A DNA stretch of 64,000 nucleotides from Lentzea nigeriaca (GTDB lineage Bacteria; Actinomycetota; Actinomycetes; Mycobacteriales; Pseudonocardiaceae): assembly GCF_016907955.1 (NCBI RefSeq), contig NZ_JAFBCX010000001.1, forward strand, positions 930,001 to 994,000. The letters run 5' to 3'. A program made the translations under genes and the position numbers. Below, piece after piece: positions 1 through 8,497 of this stretch. The notes beneath the pieces are model-generated. The model was not told the origin of the DNA. It searched no databases and saw only the letters and a list, made by a program, of their open reading frames with translations. Every line of letters starts with the position of its first letter. Position 1 is the first letter of the stretch.

Positions 1-1
1 G

Positions 2-97
2 CTGGCCGCCGTCCTGGCCGAGGCCCAGGCCGTGCGGACAGCCCGGAAGGAACAGGAGCTGGTGCGCATCAAGCTCGATCCGCTCGAGGTGCTCTGA
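2..97 (+). CDS. priA: C-terminal tail of a gene, probably primosomal protein N' (PriA), partial
   Basis: An open frame enters from the left edge and ends at TGA 95-97. The visible 31 residues run LAAVLAEAQAVRTARKEQEL and end VRIKLDPLEVL. A basic helix followed by a short strand with 'DP' near the extreme C-terminus is how actinobacterial PriA (replication restart helicase-like protein) usually ends. In mycobacteria priA lies just upstream of the fmt-rpe-rib block, as here. The identification rests on this short tail plus synteny, so another protein is possible. Confidence 0.5.
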   Translation: MAAVLAEAQAVRTARKEQELVRIKLDPLEVL

Positions 98-105
98 CCG
101 GGAGT

Positions 106-570
106 TCAGTTCTCGTAATAGGACCGCAGGTTCGCGATGTGCTCGCGGATGTCGTCGTCGGTGAGCTTCTCGTACTCGAGGTACTCGCTCATGTACGTCA
201 TCAGGTCGCCGCGCTCGGGCTGGTCCTCGCTCGCGATCACGTGCGCCGTCGTGCCCGCGACGCCCGCCGGGAACAGCAGGAAGCCGTCGAGGCCCGCCAT
301 CGTGTCGAAGGAGGCGTTCTTGGCCTCCCACAGCGCCCAGACGTCCTCCTCGCGCCCGCACTCGGCGAGCAGCAGCGCGGCGAGGACCATCGCCTCGCTC
401 ACGCCCCAGCCCTCGCGGTGGGCTGCCGTTTCCTCCGTCAGCAGGTGGCGCAGCAGATCCGCGTCGCCCTCGCGGCGGTCGTGCAGCAGCAACCGCAGGG
501 CGTCCTCGCGGTCGGCCTCGTCGAGAGGGGTGTTCGCGAAATCCGTTCGCAACCGGTCAAGATCGATCAC
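106..570 (-). CDS. Acidic hypothetical protein, 154 aa
   Basis: A complete GTG-started frame on the minus strand, rich in Asp, Glu and Leu (for example 'DEADREDALRLLL' near residue 17). It has no signal peptide or membrane segment, so it should be a soluble helical cytoplasmic protein. I do not recognise a family. It is convergent with the PriA-like tail, 8 bases away, and divergent from the gamma-glutamyltransferase gene with about 60 bases between starts. Codon use matches its neighbours, with a G/C-rich third position. The minus-strand reading is preferred over the two overlapping plus-strand frames because those give Arg/Ser-rich, low-complexity products. Confidence 0.75.
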   Translation of the reverse strand: MIDLDRLRTDFANTPLDEADREDALRLLLHDRREGDADLLRHLLTEETAAHREGWGVSEAMVLAALLLAECGREEDVWALWEAKNASFDTMAGLDGFLLFPAGVAGTTAHVIASEDQPERGDLMTYMSEYLEYEKLTDDDIREHIANLRSYYEN

Positions 571-629
571 CTCCGCACCTTAGGCCTTTCCCAAGAACTG
601 TTGCCATCCGGTCGCAAGGGAGTAGAAGA

Positions 630-2405
630 GTGCGCATGTTGCGAACGGCTGCCGCATTGACGCTCTCCGTCGTACTGGTCGCCCCTGCTTCCGCAGGTGC
701 GGCGGAACCACCGCCTCGAGTGCCCGAGCAGGTCGGCTGGGGCGGTGCCGTCTCCAGCGTCGACGCCGACGCGTCCCAGATCGGCATCGACGTGCTCCGC
801 CGCGGCGGCAACGCCGTCGACGCGGCCGTCGCCACCGCCGCGGCGCTCGGCGTGACCGACCCGTTCAGCGCGGGCATCGGTGGCGGCGGGTTCTTCGTCT
901 ACTACGACGCCCGTACCCAGCGCGTATCCACTTTGGACGGACGCGAGACCGCTCCGCAGTCCGCGACCGACCAGCTCTTCGTGGAGAACGGCAAGCCGCT
1001 CCCGTTCGCCGAGGCGATGACGAGCGGTATGTCCGTCGGCGTCCCCGGCACGCCCAAGACGTGGCAGCAGGCCCTGGGCAAGTGGGGCACGCTCAACCTG
1101 CGCGAGGCCATGGCGCCGGCGGAAGCGTTGGCACGGCGCGGTTTCGTCGTCGACCAGACGTTCAACTCGCAGATCGCGAACAACGCCGCCCGCTTCGCCG
1201 ACTTCACCTCGACCCGCGACCTCTACCTGCCCGGCGGACAGCCACCCGCCGTCGGCAGCACGTTCCGCAACCCGCAGCTGGCCGACACCTACCGCGAACT
1301 GGCGCGCACCGACCTCGCCTCCCTCTACGGCGGTGCGGTCGGTCACGACCTCGTGAAGACCGTCCAGCAGCCCCCGGTCGTGCCCGGCTCGACCCGCAAC
1401 GTCCGCCCCGGCGCCATGCAGATCTCGGACCTGGCCCGCTACCAGGTGGAACGCCGCGACCCCACGCACACTCGCTACCGCGGCCTGGACGTCTACGGCA
1501 TGGCGGCCCCGTCGTCCGGCGGCACCACCGTCGGCGAGGCGCTCAACATCCTCGAGTCGACCGACCTCGCCGAGGTCAACGACGTCGAGTACCTGCACCG
1601 CTTCATCGAGTCGACCAAGCTCGCCTTCGCCGACCGCCTCCGCTGGGTGGGCGACCCGGCCTTCACCCGCGTCCCGACCAAGGGCCTGCTCTCCCAGGAG
1701 TTCGCCGACTCCCGCGCATGCCTGATCAAGCCCGACGCCGTGCTGCCCGCCCCGCAGCCGGCGGCCGACCCCGACAACCCGCAGGCGTGCGCGGCGACCG
1801 CGGGCCTCTCGGCACTGCGTGAGGACGCCGAACGCACCACCCACCTCACCACGGCCGACCGCTGGGGCAACGTCGTCGCCTACACCCTCACCATCGAGGC
1901 GGAGGGCGGCAGCGGCATCGTCGTCCCCGGCCGTGGCTTCCTGCTCAACAACGAGCTCACCGACTTCGAGTTCGTCGCCCCGAACGCCGGCGTCCCGCAC
2001 CCGAACCTGCCGGGCCCCGGCAAGCGCCCGCGTTCGTCCATGGCCCCGACCATCGTCCTCGACCACGGCAGGGTCGTCCTCGCGGTCGGTTCACCGGGCG
2101 GCTCCACCATCATCACCACGGTCACCCAGATCCTCACCGGCCGCCTGGACCGCAAGATGTCCCTGCTCAACGCCGTGGCCGCCCCACGCGCCTCCCAGCG
2201 CAACGCGGCCACGACCCCGGCAGAGGTCGCGTTCATCGCGGCCGACACGGCCAGGGGCCTGGAGGCCATCGGCCACAAGTTCAGCCAGAACGCCGAAATC
2301 GGTGCCGCCACCGGAATCGAACGCGCCTCCGACGGCCGGTGGCGCGCGGTCGCCGAACCGACGCGGCGCGGAGGAGGCGCGGCCCGTGTGGTGAAGGTGG
2401 GCTGA
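630..2405 (+). CDS. ggt: Gamma-glutamyltransferase (secreted)
   Basis: This 591-residue Ntn-hydrolase transfers or hydrolyses the gamma-glutamyl group of glutathione and related peptides. Residues 1-25 form a signal peptide ending ASAGAA, so it acts outside the membrane. 'RRGGNAVDAAVA' and 'GIGGGGFFVYY' are the family's N-terminal signatures. The proenzyme cleaves itself before the Thr of 'TTHLTTAD' (about residue 403), which becomes the nucleophile. 'GKRPRSSMAPTIV' and 'GSPGGSTI' are the substrate-loop and oxyanion motifs. Length fits the family. GTG 630 follows an AAGGGAG ribosome site at 616-622; an in-frame ATG at 636 is an alternative. It stands alone between a divergent unknown gene and a convergent DinB-like gene. 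Confidence 0.95.
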   Translation: MRMLRTAAALTLSVVLVAPASAGAAEPPPRVPEQVGWGGAVSSVDADASQIGIDVLRRGGNAVDAAVATAAALGVTDPFSAGIGGGGFFVYYDARTQRVSTLDGRETAPQSATDQLFVENGKPLPFAEAMTSGMSVGVPGTPKTWQQALGKWGTLNLREAMAPAEALARRGFVVDQTFNSQIANNAARFADFTSTRDLYLPGGQPPAVGSTFRNPQLADTYRELARTDLASLYGGAVGHDLVKTVQQPPVVPGSTRNVRPGAMQISDLARYQVERRDPTHTRYRGLDVYGMAAPSSGGTTVGEALNILESTDLAEVNDVEYLHRFIESTKLAFADRLRWVGDPAFTRVPTKGLLSQEFADSRACLIKPDAVLPAPQPAADPDNPQACAATAGLSALREDAERTTHLTTADRWGNVVAYTLTIEAEGGSGIVVPGRGFLLNNELTDFEFVAPNAGVPHPNLPGPGKRPRSSMAPTIVLDHGRVVLAVGSPGGSTIITTVTQILTGRLDRKMSLLNAVAAPRASQRNAATTPAEVAFIAADTARGLEAIGHKFSQNAEIGAATGIERASDGRWRAVAEPTRRGGGAARVVKVG

Positions 2406-2406
2406 G

Positions 2407-2925
2407 CTACTTGTTGGTGCGGCCGTCGATGCGTTCGCGGATCAGGTCCGCGTGGCCGTTGTGCTGCGCGTACTCCTCGATCATGTGGATGTAGAGCCAC
2501 CGCAACGAAATCTCGCCCCATTTCGAGTGCATGAAGGTGTCGTTGAGGTCCCGTGCAGCTGCGGCTGCACGGGCCTCGGCCATTTCGGCCACGAGATCGG
2601 CGTACTCGGCCTCGGCGCGAGCCGGGTCGAGGTGCTCGAAGGCGGCGTCCCAGTTCGGCGGCACGGCGTAGCGGGGCTCGACGTCCTGACCGTTCAGCCG
2701 GATGCGGAACCAGACCCGCTCCACGTCGACCATGTGGCGAATGAGGCCCAGCAGGGTGAGGTTCGACGGGGGAGCGGTGGCCATGGCGAGCTGTTCGCCG
2801 GTCAGCCCGGCGCAGTTGTGCAGGAAGGTGGCGCGATGGCGGTCCAGCCACGCCTCCAGCATCGGGCGTTCTGCGCCGAGGAACGGCTCGTGAGGCGGCT
2901 TCACTTCCGGTGCGGTCCAAGTCAT
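2407..2925 (-). CDS. DinB/DUF664-family protein (mycothiol-transferase-like fold)
   Basis: A 172-residue four-helix-bundle protein. 'LIRHMVDVERVWF' (about residue 65) and 'HMIEEYAQHNGHADLIRE' near the C-terminus carry the three His positions that bind a metal in the DinB superfamily. In actinomycetes many members are thiol transferases using mycothiol; the actual substrate here is unknown. The frame extends further upstream, but the sequence before 'MTFMTW' is Arg/Ser-rich noise. ATG 2925 is chosen because GAGG sits nine bases before it; ATG 2934 has that GAGG touching the start codon. It converges with ggt, one base between the stops. Confidence 0.85.
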   Translation of the reverse strand: MTWTAPEVKPPHEPFLGAERPMLEAWLDRHRATFLHNCAGLTGEQLAMATAPPSNLTLLGLIRHMVDVERVWFRIRLNGQDVEPRYAVPPNWDAAFEHLDPARAEAEYADLVAEMAEARAAAAARDLNDTFMHSKWGEISLRWLYIHMIEEYAQHNGHADLIRERIDGRTNK

Positions 2926-2939
2926 GAAGGTCATCCTCA

Positions 2940-3155
2940 GGTAACGCCGCCCATGTAGACGATCTGTTTTCGGCGTTGCGGGCCGTGACGTGCAGGTTCG
3001 GTGGGGCCAGCGGCTGGGGACCGCTCGGGAGCTTGACGATGAAGAAGCCGTCGACCACGTCGGTGGTGACGGCCTCGTGCCCACAGGTCGGCGTCCGACA
3101 GGGCGTCGTCGGGCACCGCCGCCGCACCCTCCCAGCTTGGTCGCATCAGCCTCGT
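2940..3155 (-). pseudogene. Possible frame-broken short ORF upstream of the DinB-like gene
   Basis: This fills most of a 350-base stretch without an intact gene (2926-3275). One minus-strand frame reads MRPSWEGAAAVPDDALSDAD, and another continues HEAVTTDVVDGFFIVKLPSG and then 'PPNLHVTARNAE'. Each half has protein-like composition and they sit end to end in different frames, so a single gene broken by one frameshift near 3075-3085 is plausible. I recognise no family. It may instead be chance coding-like composition in GC-rich DNA. The rest of the gap, 3156-3275, shows nothing I can name. Confidence 0.25.
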
Positions 3156-3275
3156 GACCTGGGGGGTGTCCACCTTCTGGCCGAGTGTTGCACCGGATCT
3201 TCCCACCTGGGGCCGACCAGAGCTCGATACCGCGAGCCGATGCGGGCTGACCTGCGCGAACGACCCAGTTGTGGC

Positions 3276-3425
3276 ATGACGACGACGACAGTTACCGGCG
3301 CTCCGGCAGCCCACTTCGACTTCCACGCGTTGTTCCGCCCCGTGCTGACGGCGCTGCGGTTCACCGGCCACTTCGTCGTGGCGCTGGTGAGCGTGATCTT
3401 CCTCGGCAGCGTGTCCGAGTACTGA
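3276..3425 (+). CDS. Small single-span membrane protein, 49 aa
   Basis: A short frame beginning ATG 3276 encodes [20 protein letters not shown] followed by a hydrophobic stretch (about residues 24-44, including '[15 protein letters not shown]') and the C-terminus SVSEY. It would be a one-helix membrane protein with a short cytoplasmic head. It lies 47 bases before peptide deformylase and could share a transcript, though a separate -10-like hexamer lies between them. The frame is open further upstream, but that part has no protein-like character. Function unknown. Confidence 0.6.
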   Translation: MTTTTVTGAPAAHFDFHALFRPVLTALRFTGHFVVALVSVIFLGSVSEY

Positions 3426-3437
3426 CCGCGCCCCTCG

Positions 3438-3443
3438 TAGACT
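3438..3443 (+). promoter_or_regulatory. Putative -10 element (TAGACT) for def
   Basis: TAGACT fits the actinobacterial TAnnnT -10 pattern and would start transcription near 3450, giving a leader of about 23 bases that contains the GAGGAG ribosome site of def. No clear -35 is visible. The same hexamer occurs before rpe and before the ABC gene at 58978. Confidence 0.35.
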
Positions 3444-3472
3444 GGCCACCAGTCCACCACGAGGAGCACTGC

Positions 3473-4021
3473 GTGACCGTCCAACCCATCCGCCTGTTCG
3501 GCGATCCGGTGCTGCGCACCCCCGCCGTCGAGGTCACCGACTTCGACAAGGAACTGCGCACCCTGGTCAAGGACCTGTGGGACTCGATGCAAGACGCGGG
3601 CGGAGCGGGACTCGCCGCGCCTCAGCTCGGTGTCGGGCTGCGCGTGTTCACCTACCACTGCGACGGCTTCGCGGGACACCTCGTCAACCCGACGTGGGAG
3701 GTGGTCGGCGAGGAGATGCAGGACGGCCCCGAGGGCTGCCTGTCCATCCCCGGCATGTCCTGGGACTGCAAGCGCCACCTGCACGTCGTGGCCAAGGGAT
3801 GGAACATGCACGGCGAGCCGATCGAGGTCGAGGGCACCGAGACGCTGGCCCGCTGCATCCAGCACGAGACGGACCACCTCGACGGCGTGCTGTTCCTCGA
3901 CCGCCTCGACGCCGAGACCCGCAAGCGCGCCATGAGGGAAATCCGGCAGTCCGAGTGGTTCGACGGTACGGTCCCCACCTTGAAGCAGAGCCCGCACCCA
4001 CTCTTTGGCAGGTCCAGCTGA
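3473..4021 (+). CDS. def: Peptide deformylase
   Basis: Removes the formyl group from the N-terminal Met of new proteins, paired with the formyltransferase encoded just downstream. The 182-residue product shows the three family motifs in order: '[11 protein letters not shown]' (GxGxAAPQ, about residue 44), 'EGCLSIP' (metal-ligand Cys, about residue 89) and 'QHETDHLDG' (HExxH-type, two His ligands and catalytic Glu, about residue 130). GTG 3473 is chosen because GAGGAG lies at about 3460-3466; upstream sequence in the frame is not protein-like. The stop is two bases before the fmt ATG, so def and fmt are co-transcribed. Confidence 0.95.
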   Translation: MTVQPIRLFGDPVLRTPAVEVTDFDKELRTLVKDLWDSMQDAGGAGLAAPQLGVGLRVFTYHCDGFAGHLVNPTWEVVGEEMQDGPEGCLSIPGMSWDCKRHLHVVAKGWNMHGEPIEVEGTETLARCIQHETDHLDGVLFLDRLDAETRKRAMREIRQSEWFDGTVPTLKQSPHPLFGRSS

Positions 4022-4023
4022 CC

Positions 4024-4950
4024 ATGCGACTCGTGTTCGCCGGTACGCCCGAGGTCGCACTTCCCTCGCTGCGCGCCTTCATCGACTCTCCCCGCCACGA
4101 CGTCGTCGCCGTGGTCACCCGCCCCGACGCCCCCTCCGGTCGCGGCCGCAAGCTCGAGCGCTCCCCGGTGGCCGCGCTCGCTGACGCCGCCGGCATCGAG
4201 GTGCTGACGCCGGAGAAGGCGGGCGACCCCGAGTTCCTGGATCGCCTGCGCGCTCTGGAACCCGACCTGTGCCCGGTCGTCGCCTACGGCAACCTGCTGC
4301 CGCAGCGCACGCTCGACGTCCCGAAGCACGGCTGGGTCAACCTCCACTTCTCCGTGCTGCCCGCATGGCGCGGCGCCGCGCCGGTGCAGGCCGCCGTGCG
4401 CAACGGCGACGACATCACGGGCGCCTCGACGTTCCGGATCGTGAAGGAGCTCGACGCCGGCCCGGTCTTCGGCGTGGTGACCGAGAAGGTGCGCGACCGC
4501 GACACCTCCGGCGACCTGCTGACCAGGCTGTCCGAGTCCGGTGCCCGGCTTCTGCTGTCCACTGTGGACGGCATCGAGGACGGCACCCTCCGCGCGGTCG
4601 AGCAGCCCGCCGACGGCGTCACGTACGCCGCCAAGATCACTGTCGAGGACGCGCGCCTCGACTTCACCGCGCCCGCCGTGGCCGTCGACCGCCTGGCACG
4701 CGCCGTGACACCGGAGCCCGGCGCGTGGGCCGAGTTCCGGGGTGAGCGGTTGAAGCTCGGCCCCGTGACGCCGGTGGCCGACGTGACGCTGCCTGCCGGC
4801 GAGGTGCTCGTCGAGCGCAAGCGCGTGCTCGTGGGCACGGCGACCACTGCCGTGGCTCTCGGTGAGGTGCAGGCGCAGGGCAAGAAGCGCATGGCCGCCA
4901 CCGACTGGGCGCGTGGCGTGCGCATCGAGGCGGGGGAGCGGATCGCATGA
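4024..4950 (+). CDS. fmt: Methionyl-tRNA formyltransferase
   Basis: Formylates initiator Met-tRNA using 10-formyl-tetrahydrofolate. The 308-residue length is normal. The N-terminus '[16 protein letters not shown]' begins a Rossmann-like formyl-transfer domain, and '[17 protein letters not shown]' (about residue 106) carries the catalytic Asn/His and the SxLP folate motif. The C-terminal domain (about 205-308) binds the tRNA. It lies directly after def, and its stop is followed after 148 bases by rsmB, all on the same strand, as in other actinobacteria. Confidence 0.97.
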   Translation: MRLVFAGTPEVALPSLRAFIDSPRHDVVAVVTRPDAPSGRGRKLERSPVAALADAAGIEVLTPEKAGDPEFLDRLRALEPDLCPVVAYGNLLPQRTLDVPKHGWVNLHFSVLPAWRGAAPVQAAVRNGDDITGASTFRIVKELDAGPVFGVVTEKVRDRDTSGDLLTRLSESGARLLLSTVDGIEDGTLRAVEQPADGVTYAAKITVEDARLDFTAPAVAVDRLARAVTPEPGAWAEFRGERLKLGPVTPVADVTLPAGEVLVERKRVLVGTATTAVALGEVQAQGKKRMAATDWARGVRIEAGERIA

Positions 4951-5098
4951 GCCGCTTTGTGACTCGGGCGCGCGGAATCGCCGCGCCGGCGCTGGCCGGT
5001 GCCGGCAGGACGCGGGGCCGTGGTGGAGCGCGGGGGCGCTTGTCGGACGACACGAACTTGGCGCGCGTTGGTCGCGTCGCAGCAGGAGAGTGCATCGC

Positions 5099-6535
5099 AT
5101 GACCGGCTACTCGCGAGGAGCCTCCAAGCCGTCCCGTCCGCGCAGGCCGCATCCGCCGCGGCGGCGTACCGGGCCCTCGCGGCCGCCCGTGGAGGACCCG
5201 GCGCGCCTTGCCGCGTTGGAGACGTTGCGGGCTGTGCGGCAGCGGGACGCGTACGCGAACCTCGTGTTGCCGCAGCTGTTGCGGGAGCGCCGCATCACCG
5301 GCCGTGATGCGGCGCTGGCCACTGAGCTCACCTACGGTGCGGCGCGAGCCCAGGGGCTGCTCGACGCCGTCATCGAGGCGTGCTCGGATCGGCCATTGTC
5401 CGAAGTGGACGGTTCGGCGCTCGACGCGTTGCGGCTCGGTGCGTATCAGTTGCTGCGCACCCGGATTCCGTCGCACGCGGCGGTGGCCTCGACCGTCGAC
5501 CTCGTGCGGGCCGAGCTGGGCTCCGGGATCGCGGGGTTCGTCAACGCCGTGTTGCGCAGGGTTGCCGAGCAGGACGAGGCCGCCTGGGTCGACGAGCTCG
5601 CGCCCGACCCGGACACCGACCCGATCGGCAACCTCGCCTTCGCCCACGCTCACCCGCGGTGGATCGCACAGGCGTTCGCGGAGGCCCTCGGCAGCCGGGA
5701 CGAGCCGTTGAAGCTCGCCCTCGAGGCCGACGACGCGCGGCCTGCCGTGCACCTCGTGGCACGTCCTGGCGAGGTGAGCGCCGACGAGCTCGCCGCCATC
5801 GTGGGCGGCGACGTGGCGCCGTACTCGCCTTACGGCGTGCATCTGGAGGCCGGGGCGGGCGACCCGGGCGATCTCGAGCCCGTCCGGGAGCGCCTCGCCC
5901 ACGTGCAGGACGAGGGCAGCCAGCTGTGCGCTCTGGCCCTCACGCGCGCGCCTCTGGAGGGCACTGACGACCGCTGGCTGGACCTCTGCGCGGGACCCGG
6001 CGGCAAGGCCGCGCTGCTCGCCGCACTGGTCGGCCTCGAGGGTGGCGAGCTGATCGCCGTCGAGAAGGCACCCCACCGCGCCGAGCTCGTGCGCAAGATC
6101 ACCTCAGGCCTGCCGGTGACCGTGCACGTGGCCGACGGCCGCGAGACCGACTTCGTCGAAGGGGCGTTCGACCGCGTCCTGGTCGACGCGCCCTGCACCG
6201 GTCTCGGTGCACTGCGCAGGCGCCCGGAGGCGCGGTGGAGGCGCCAGCCCGCCGACGTCGGCACGCTCACGAAGCTGCAGCGCGAGCTGCTCACCGAGGC
6301 GTTGCGACTGGTGCGTCCTGGCGGCGTTGTCGGCTATGTCGTGTGCTCACCTCATCTCTCTGAGACCGTCGGGATCGTGACGGACGTCGCGCGGCGGACA
6401 GGGGCCGAACTGCTGGACACGCGGGAGCTCTTCCCGGGAGTTCCGGACCTCGGGGAAGGGCCGCACGTCCAGCTCTGGCCCCATCTGCACGGCACCGACG
6501 CGATGTTCTGCTCGGTGCTGCGACGCCCTGTTTGA
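5099..6535 (+). CDS. rsmB: 16S rRNA (cytosine-C5) methyltransferase RsmB/Sun
   Basis: An S-adenosylmethionine-dependent enzyme that methylates a cytosine of 16S rRNA. The product is 478 residues. An N-terminal NusB-like domain (about 45-180, 'RDAALATELTYGA') is followed by the methyltransferase domain with 'DLCAGPGGKAALLAALV' (SAM site) and 'VDAPCTGLGALRRRPE' (first catalytic Cys). The second catalytic Cys is in 'VVCSPHLSET', where many homologues read STCS. The first 30 residues are Arg/Pro-rich. ATG 5099 is chosen because AGGAGAG stands eight bases upstream; the longer frame upstream is low-complexity. It follows fmt as in other actinobacteria. Confidence 0.95.
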   Translation: MTGYSRGASKPSRPRRPHPPRRRTGPSRPPVEDPARLAALETLRAVRQRDAYANLVLPQLLRERRITGRDAALATELTYGAARAQGLLDAVIEACSDRPLSEVDGSALDALRLGAYQLLRTRIPSHAAVASTVDLVRAELGSGIAGFVNAVLRRVAEQDEAAWVDELAPDPDTDPIGNLAFAHAHPRWIAQAFAEALGSRDEPLKLALEADDARPAVHLVARPGEVSADELAAIVGGDVAPYSPYGVHLEAGAGDPGDLEPVRERLAHVQDEGSQLCALALTRAPLEGTDDRWLDLCAGPGGKAALLAALVGLEGGELIAVEKAPHRAELVRKITSGLPVTVHVADGRETDFVEGAFDRVLVDAPCTGLGALRRRPEARWRRQPADVGTLTKLQRELLTEALRLVRPGGVVGYVVCSPHLSETVGIVTDVARRTGAELLDTRELFPGVPDLGEGPHVQLWPHLHGTDAMFCSVLRRPV

Positions 6536-6554
6536 GCGCTCGTGAACGACGGTA

Positions 6555-7286
6555 GTGGCGGGGTCTGACAGTTCTGCGCGGCCGATGGACGCGGGCGATC
6601 CGGGCGGTAACACGGTGGGTGACGTGCACGGCGACATCACCCAGATCCGTGATCCCCACGGTGACGTGCGCCCCGCTCGGCAGTGGCTGAGAGTGGCGGG
6701 GGTGCTGGCTGGTGCCCTGATCGTGGTGGTAGTGGCCTCGATCGTGTGGCGAGGGCAGAACCGTCCCGAGCCCGGAACCGGCCGAGCCCGGACCAGCCCT
6801 GGCGCTGAGGACGAGGATCACCGAGCCGTGCGGCCACCGGGCCGTGCGCGACAGCGCTGACCAGCCAGGACACGTCGATGGTGCCGTCGCGGCGGTCGTG
6901 GCTCAGAACACCGGCACCGCCGAGGTCGTGATCGGCGGGATCCGGGTGGAGCTGATCCGGGTGGAGCTGAAGGGCACTTCCAGGGCGGGCGTGCACGGAA
7001 CGGGTCCCCTCCTCACCATGTGCACCCGGTGAGGTGCCGGGAGTTCACGATCGGCTTCGACACGAAGACGCCGCGGCTCCGGCCGCAGCCGAGACCCCTG
7101 CGGCCGGGGAAGGGAGCGGTCACGTCGACGTTCCCGTACCGCGTGAGCCGAGGTGAACCGGAAGTCCTCGAGATCGGGTCGTCCAGCGAGAACTGCGACT
7201 GCCGCTTCGCCCTCGTGGTGAACTGGATCGCTAACGGCGGGCAGAAGTCGACCACGGCAGGCGAATTCCGCGTCGTTCCCCGATGA
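6555..7286 (+). pseudogene. Frame-broken membrane-anchored protein gene (at least two frameshifts)
   Basis: Three overlapping frames make one protein. Frame one (6555 to about 6785) has 'NTVGDVHGDITQIRDPHGDV' (about residues 19-38), then a membrane helix 'VAGVLAGALIVVVVASIVW'. Frame two (about 6781 to 7032) continues 'ALALRTRITEPCGHRAV' and on to 'GGIRVELIRVELKG'. Frame three (7020-7286) gives 'VRCREFTIGFDT', then 'FPYRVSRGEPEVLEIGSS' and 'CDCRFALVVNWI', ending in TGA. Actinomycetes carry many one-helix proteins with a 'HGD.x.Q' repeat head and an external beta domain ending in a C-D-C motif, which fits this chain. A 15-base tandem duplication lies in the middle. Decay is likely, but sequencing errors could mimic it. 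It also fills most of the 787-base gap between rsmB and the flavoprotein gene. Confidence 0.7.
6940..6969 (+). repeat. 15-bp perfect tandem duplication inside the broken gene
   Basis: ATCCGGGTGGAGCTG occurs twice back to back, adding five residues (IRVEL IRVEL) without shifting the frame. Slippage duplication fits the decay seen in the surrounding pseudogene. Confidence 0.9.
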
Positions 7287-7309
7287 TCGTCCACCCAGGA
7301 GCGGCCGCC

Positions 7310-7315
7310 TAACAT
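7310..7315 (+). promoter_or_regulatory. Putative -10 (TAACAT) for a leaderless flavoprotein transcript
   Basis: TAACAT ends seven bases before ATG 7323, the spacing expected when transcription starts at the start codon. No ribosome site is seen before this ATG, which supports leaderless initiation. Confidence 0.45.
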
Positions 7316-7322
7316 CGGCGCC

Positions 7323-7820
7323 ATGACACGTGGGCTGCTCGGACTGGTCGCAAGCGGCTGCGGCGGCGTCGAATCCTGGTTCCGCACGGAACTCGCCGAA
7401 CCCGCGGCACAACGGGGCTGGCGCCTGGCCATCACCTTCACTCCAACGGTCGTCCCGTGGTTCGAGGAGGCGGGCGAACTGGACAAGCTCCAAGCCCTCA
7501 CCGACCTGGAGATCCGCTGGACCCCGCGCCTGCCGAGCCAGCCCAAGCCCTACCCGACGCCTGACGCGTTCATCTTCGCCCCCGCCAGCGCGAACTCGGT
7601 GGCCAAGCTGGCCCTCGGGATCGGCGACAACCAGGCGTTGACCGCGTTGAACGAGGCCATCGGCGTCGAGAGCTGCAAGGTCGTCGTCATGCCCCAGGCC
7701 AACGCGGACAAGCGCCGCCACCCGATGTGGGAGACACATCTGAAGACGCTCGCCGGAGCGGGTGTCGTGGTGGTCACTGACGAGGCTCCCGGCAGCCTGC
7801 TCGACCTGCTGGACACCTAG
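7323..7820 (+). CDS. Flavoprotein, HFCD/phosphopantothenoylcysteine-decarboxylase-like
   Basis: 165 residues with the fold of flavin-containing Cys decarboxylases. '[13 protein letters not shown]' at the N-terminus is the phosphate-binding turn for the flavin. '[18 protein letters not shown]' (about residue 86) is the conserved PASANT-type flavin motif, and '[15 protein letters not shown]' is near the MxxxM region. It is shorter than CoaBC and has no ligase half, so it is unlikely to be the coenzyme A enzyme. Its substrate is unknown. It is probably translated from a leaderless mRNA, and its TAG stop lies inside the likely -10 box of rpe. Confidence 0.8.
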   Translation: MTRGLLGLVASGCGGVESWFRTELAEPAAQRGWRLAITFTPTVVPWFEEAGELDKLQALTDLEIRWTPRLPSQPKPYPTPDAFIFAPASANSVAKLALGIGDNQALTALNEAIGVESCKVVVMPQANADKRRHPMWETHLKTLAGAGVVVVTDEAPGSLLDLLDT

Positions 7821-7823
7821 ACT
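7818..7823 (+). promoter_or_regulatory. Putative -10 (TAGACT) for leaderless rpe, overlapping the upstream stop codon
   Basis: TAGACT uses the TAG stop of the flavoprotein gene as its first three bases and ends eight bases before GTG 7832. No Shine-Dalgarno sequence precedes that GTG. Confidence 0.4.
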
Positions 7824-7831
7824 TCACCCTT

Positions 7832-8497
7832 GTGGTCCACACGCCGATGATCGCCCCCAGCATCCTGTCCGCAGACTTCGCGCGGCTCGCCGACGAGCTC
7901 GCCGCGGTGCCCACCTCGGACTGGATCCACGTCGACGTCATGGACAACCATTTCGTGCCGAACCTGACGCTCGGCCTGCCCGTGGTGAAGTCGCTGCTCC
8001 AGGTGACCGACATCCCGATCGACTGCCACCTCATGATCGAGGACCCGGACCGCTGGGCCATCGGGTACGCCGAAGCGGGCGCGTACAACGTCACGGTGCA
8101 CGTCGAGGCGGCCGACGACCCGGTGAAGCTGGCCAAGGACCTCAGGGCCGCGGGCGCGAAGGCCGGGCTGAGCATCAAGCCCGGAACGCCGCTGGAACCG
8201 TACGTCGACGTGCTCAAGCACTACGACACGTTGCTGGTCATGTCGGTCGAGCCCGGCTTCGGTGGGCAGAAGTTCATGGTCGACGTGCTCGAGAAGGTCA
8301 GGACGGCACGCCACCTCGTCGACACCGGGCACCTGAAGCTGCTCGTGGAGATCGACGGCGGCATCAACGCCGACACCATCGAACAGGCCGCGCAGGCCGG
8401 GGTGGACTGCTTCGTCGCCGGGTCCGCCGTGTACGACGCCGCCGATCCCGGCAAGGCCGTCGAGGCACTGCGCGCGCAGGCAGCCGGCGCGAGGTGA
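7832..8497 (+). CDS. rpe: Ribulose-phosphate 3-epimerase
   Basis: Interconverts ribulose-5-phosphate and xylulose-5-phosphate in the pentose phosphate pathway. Ribulose-5-phosphate is also the precursor used by RibBA four genes downstream. The 221-residue TIM barrel shows '[13 protein letters not shown]' at the start and '[14 protein letters not shown]' and 'CHLMIEDP' (metal-binding Asp and His). '[10 protein letters not shown]' and 'VEIDGGIN' carry the phosphate-binding glycines and catalytic Asp. GTG 7832 fits a leaderless start; ATG 7847 (MIAPSIL) is the alternative. Its TGA overlaps the GTG of ribD by four bases, so translation is probably coupled. Confidence 0.97.
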   Translation: MVHTPMIAPSILSADFARLADELAAVPTSDWIHVDVMDNHFVPNLTLGLPVVKSLLQVTDIPIDCHLMIEDPDRWAIGYAEAGAYNVTVHVEAADDPVKLAKDLRAAGAKAGLSIKPGTPLEPYVDVLKHYDTLLVMSVEPGFGGQKFMVDVLEKVRTARHLVDTGHLKLLVEIDGGINADTIEQAAQAGVDCFVAGSAVYDAADPGKAVEALRAQAAGAR

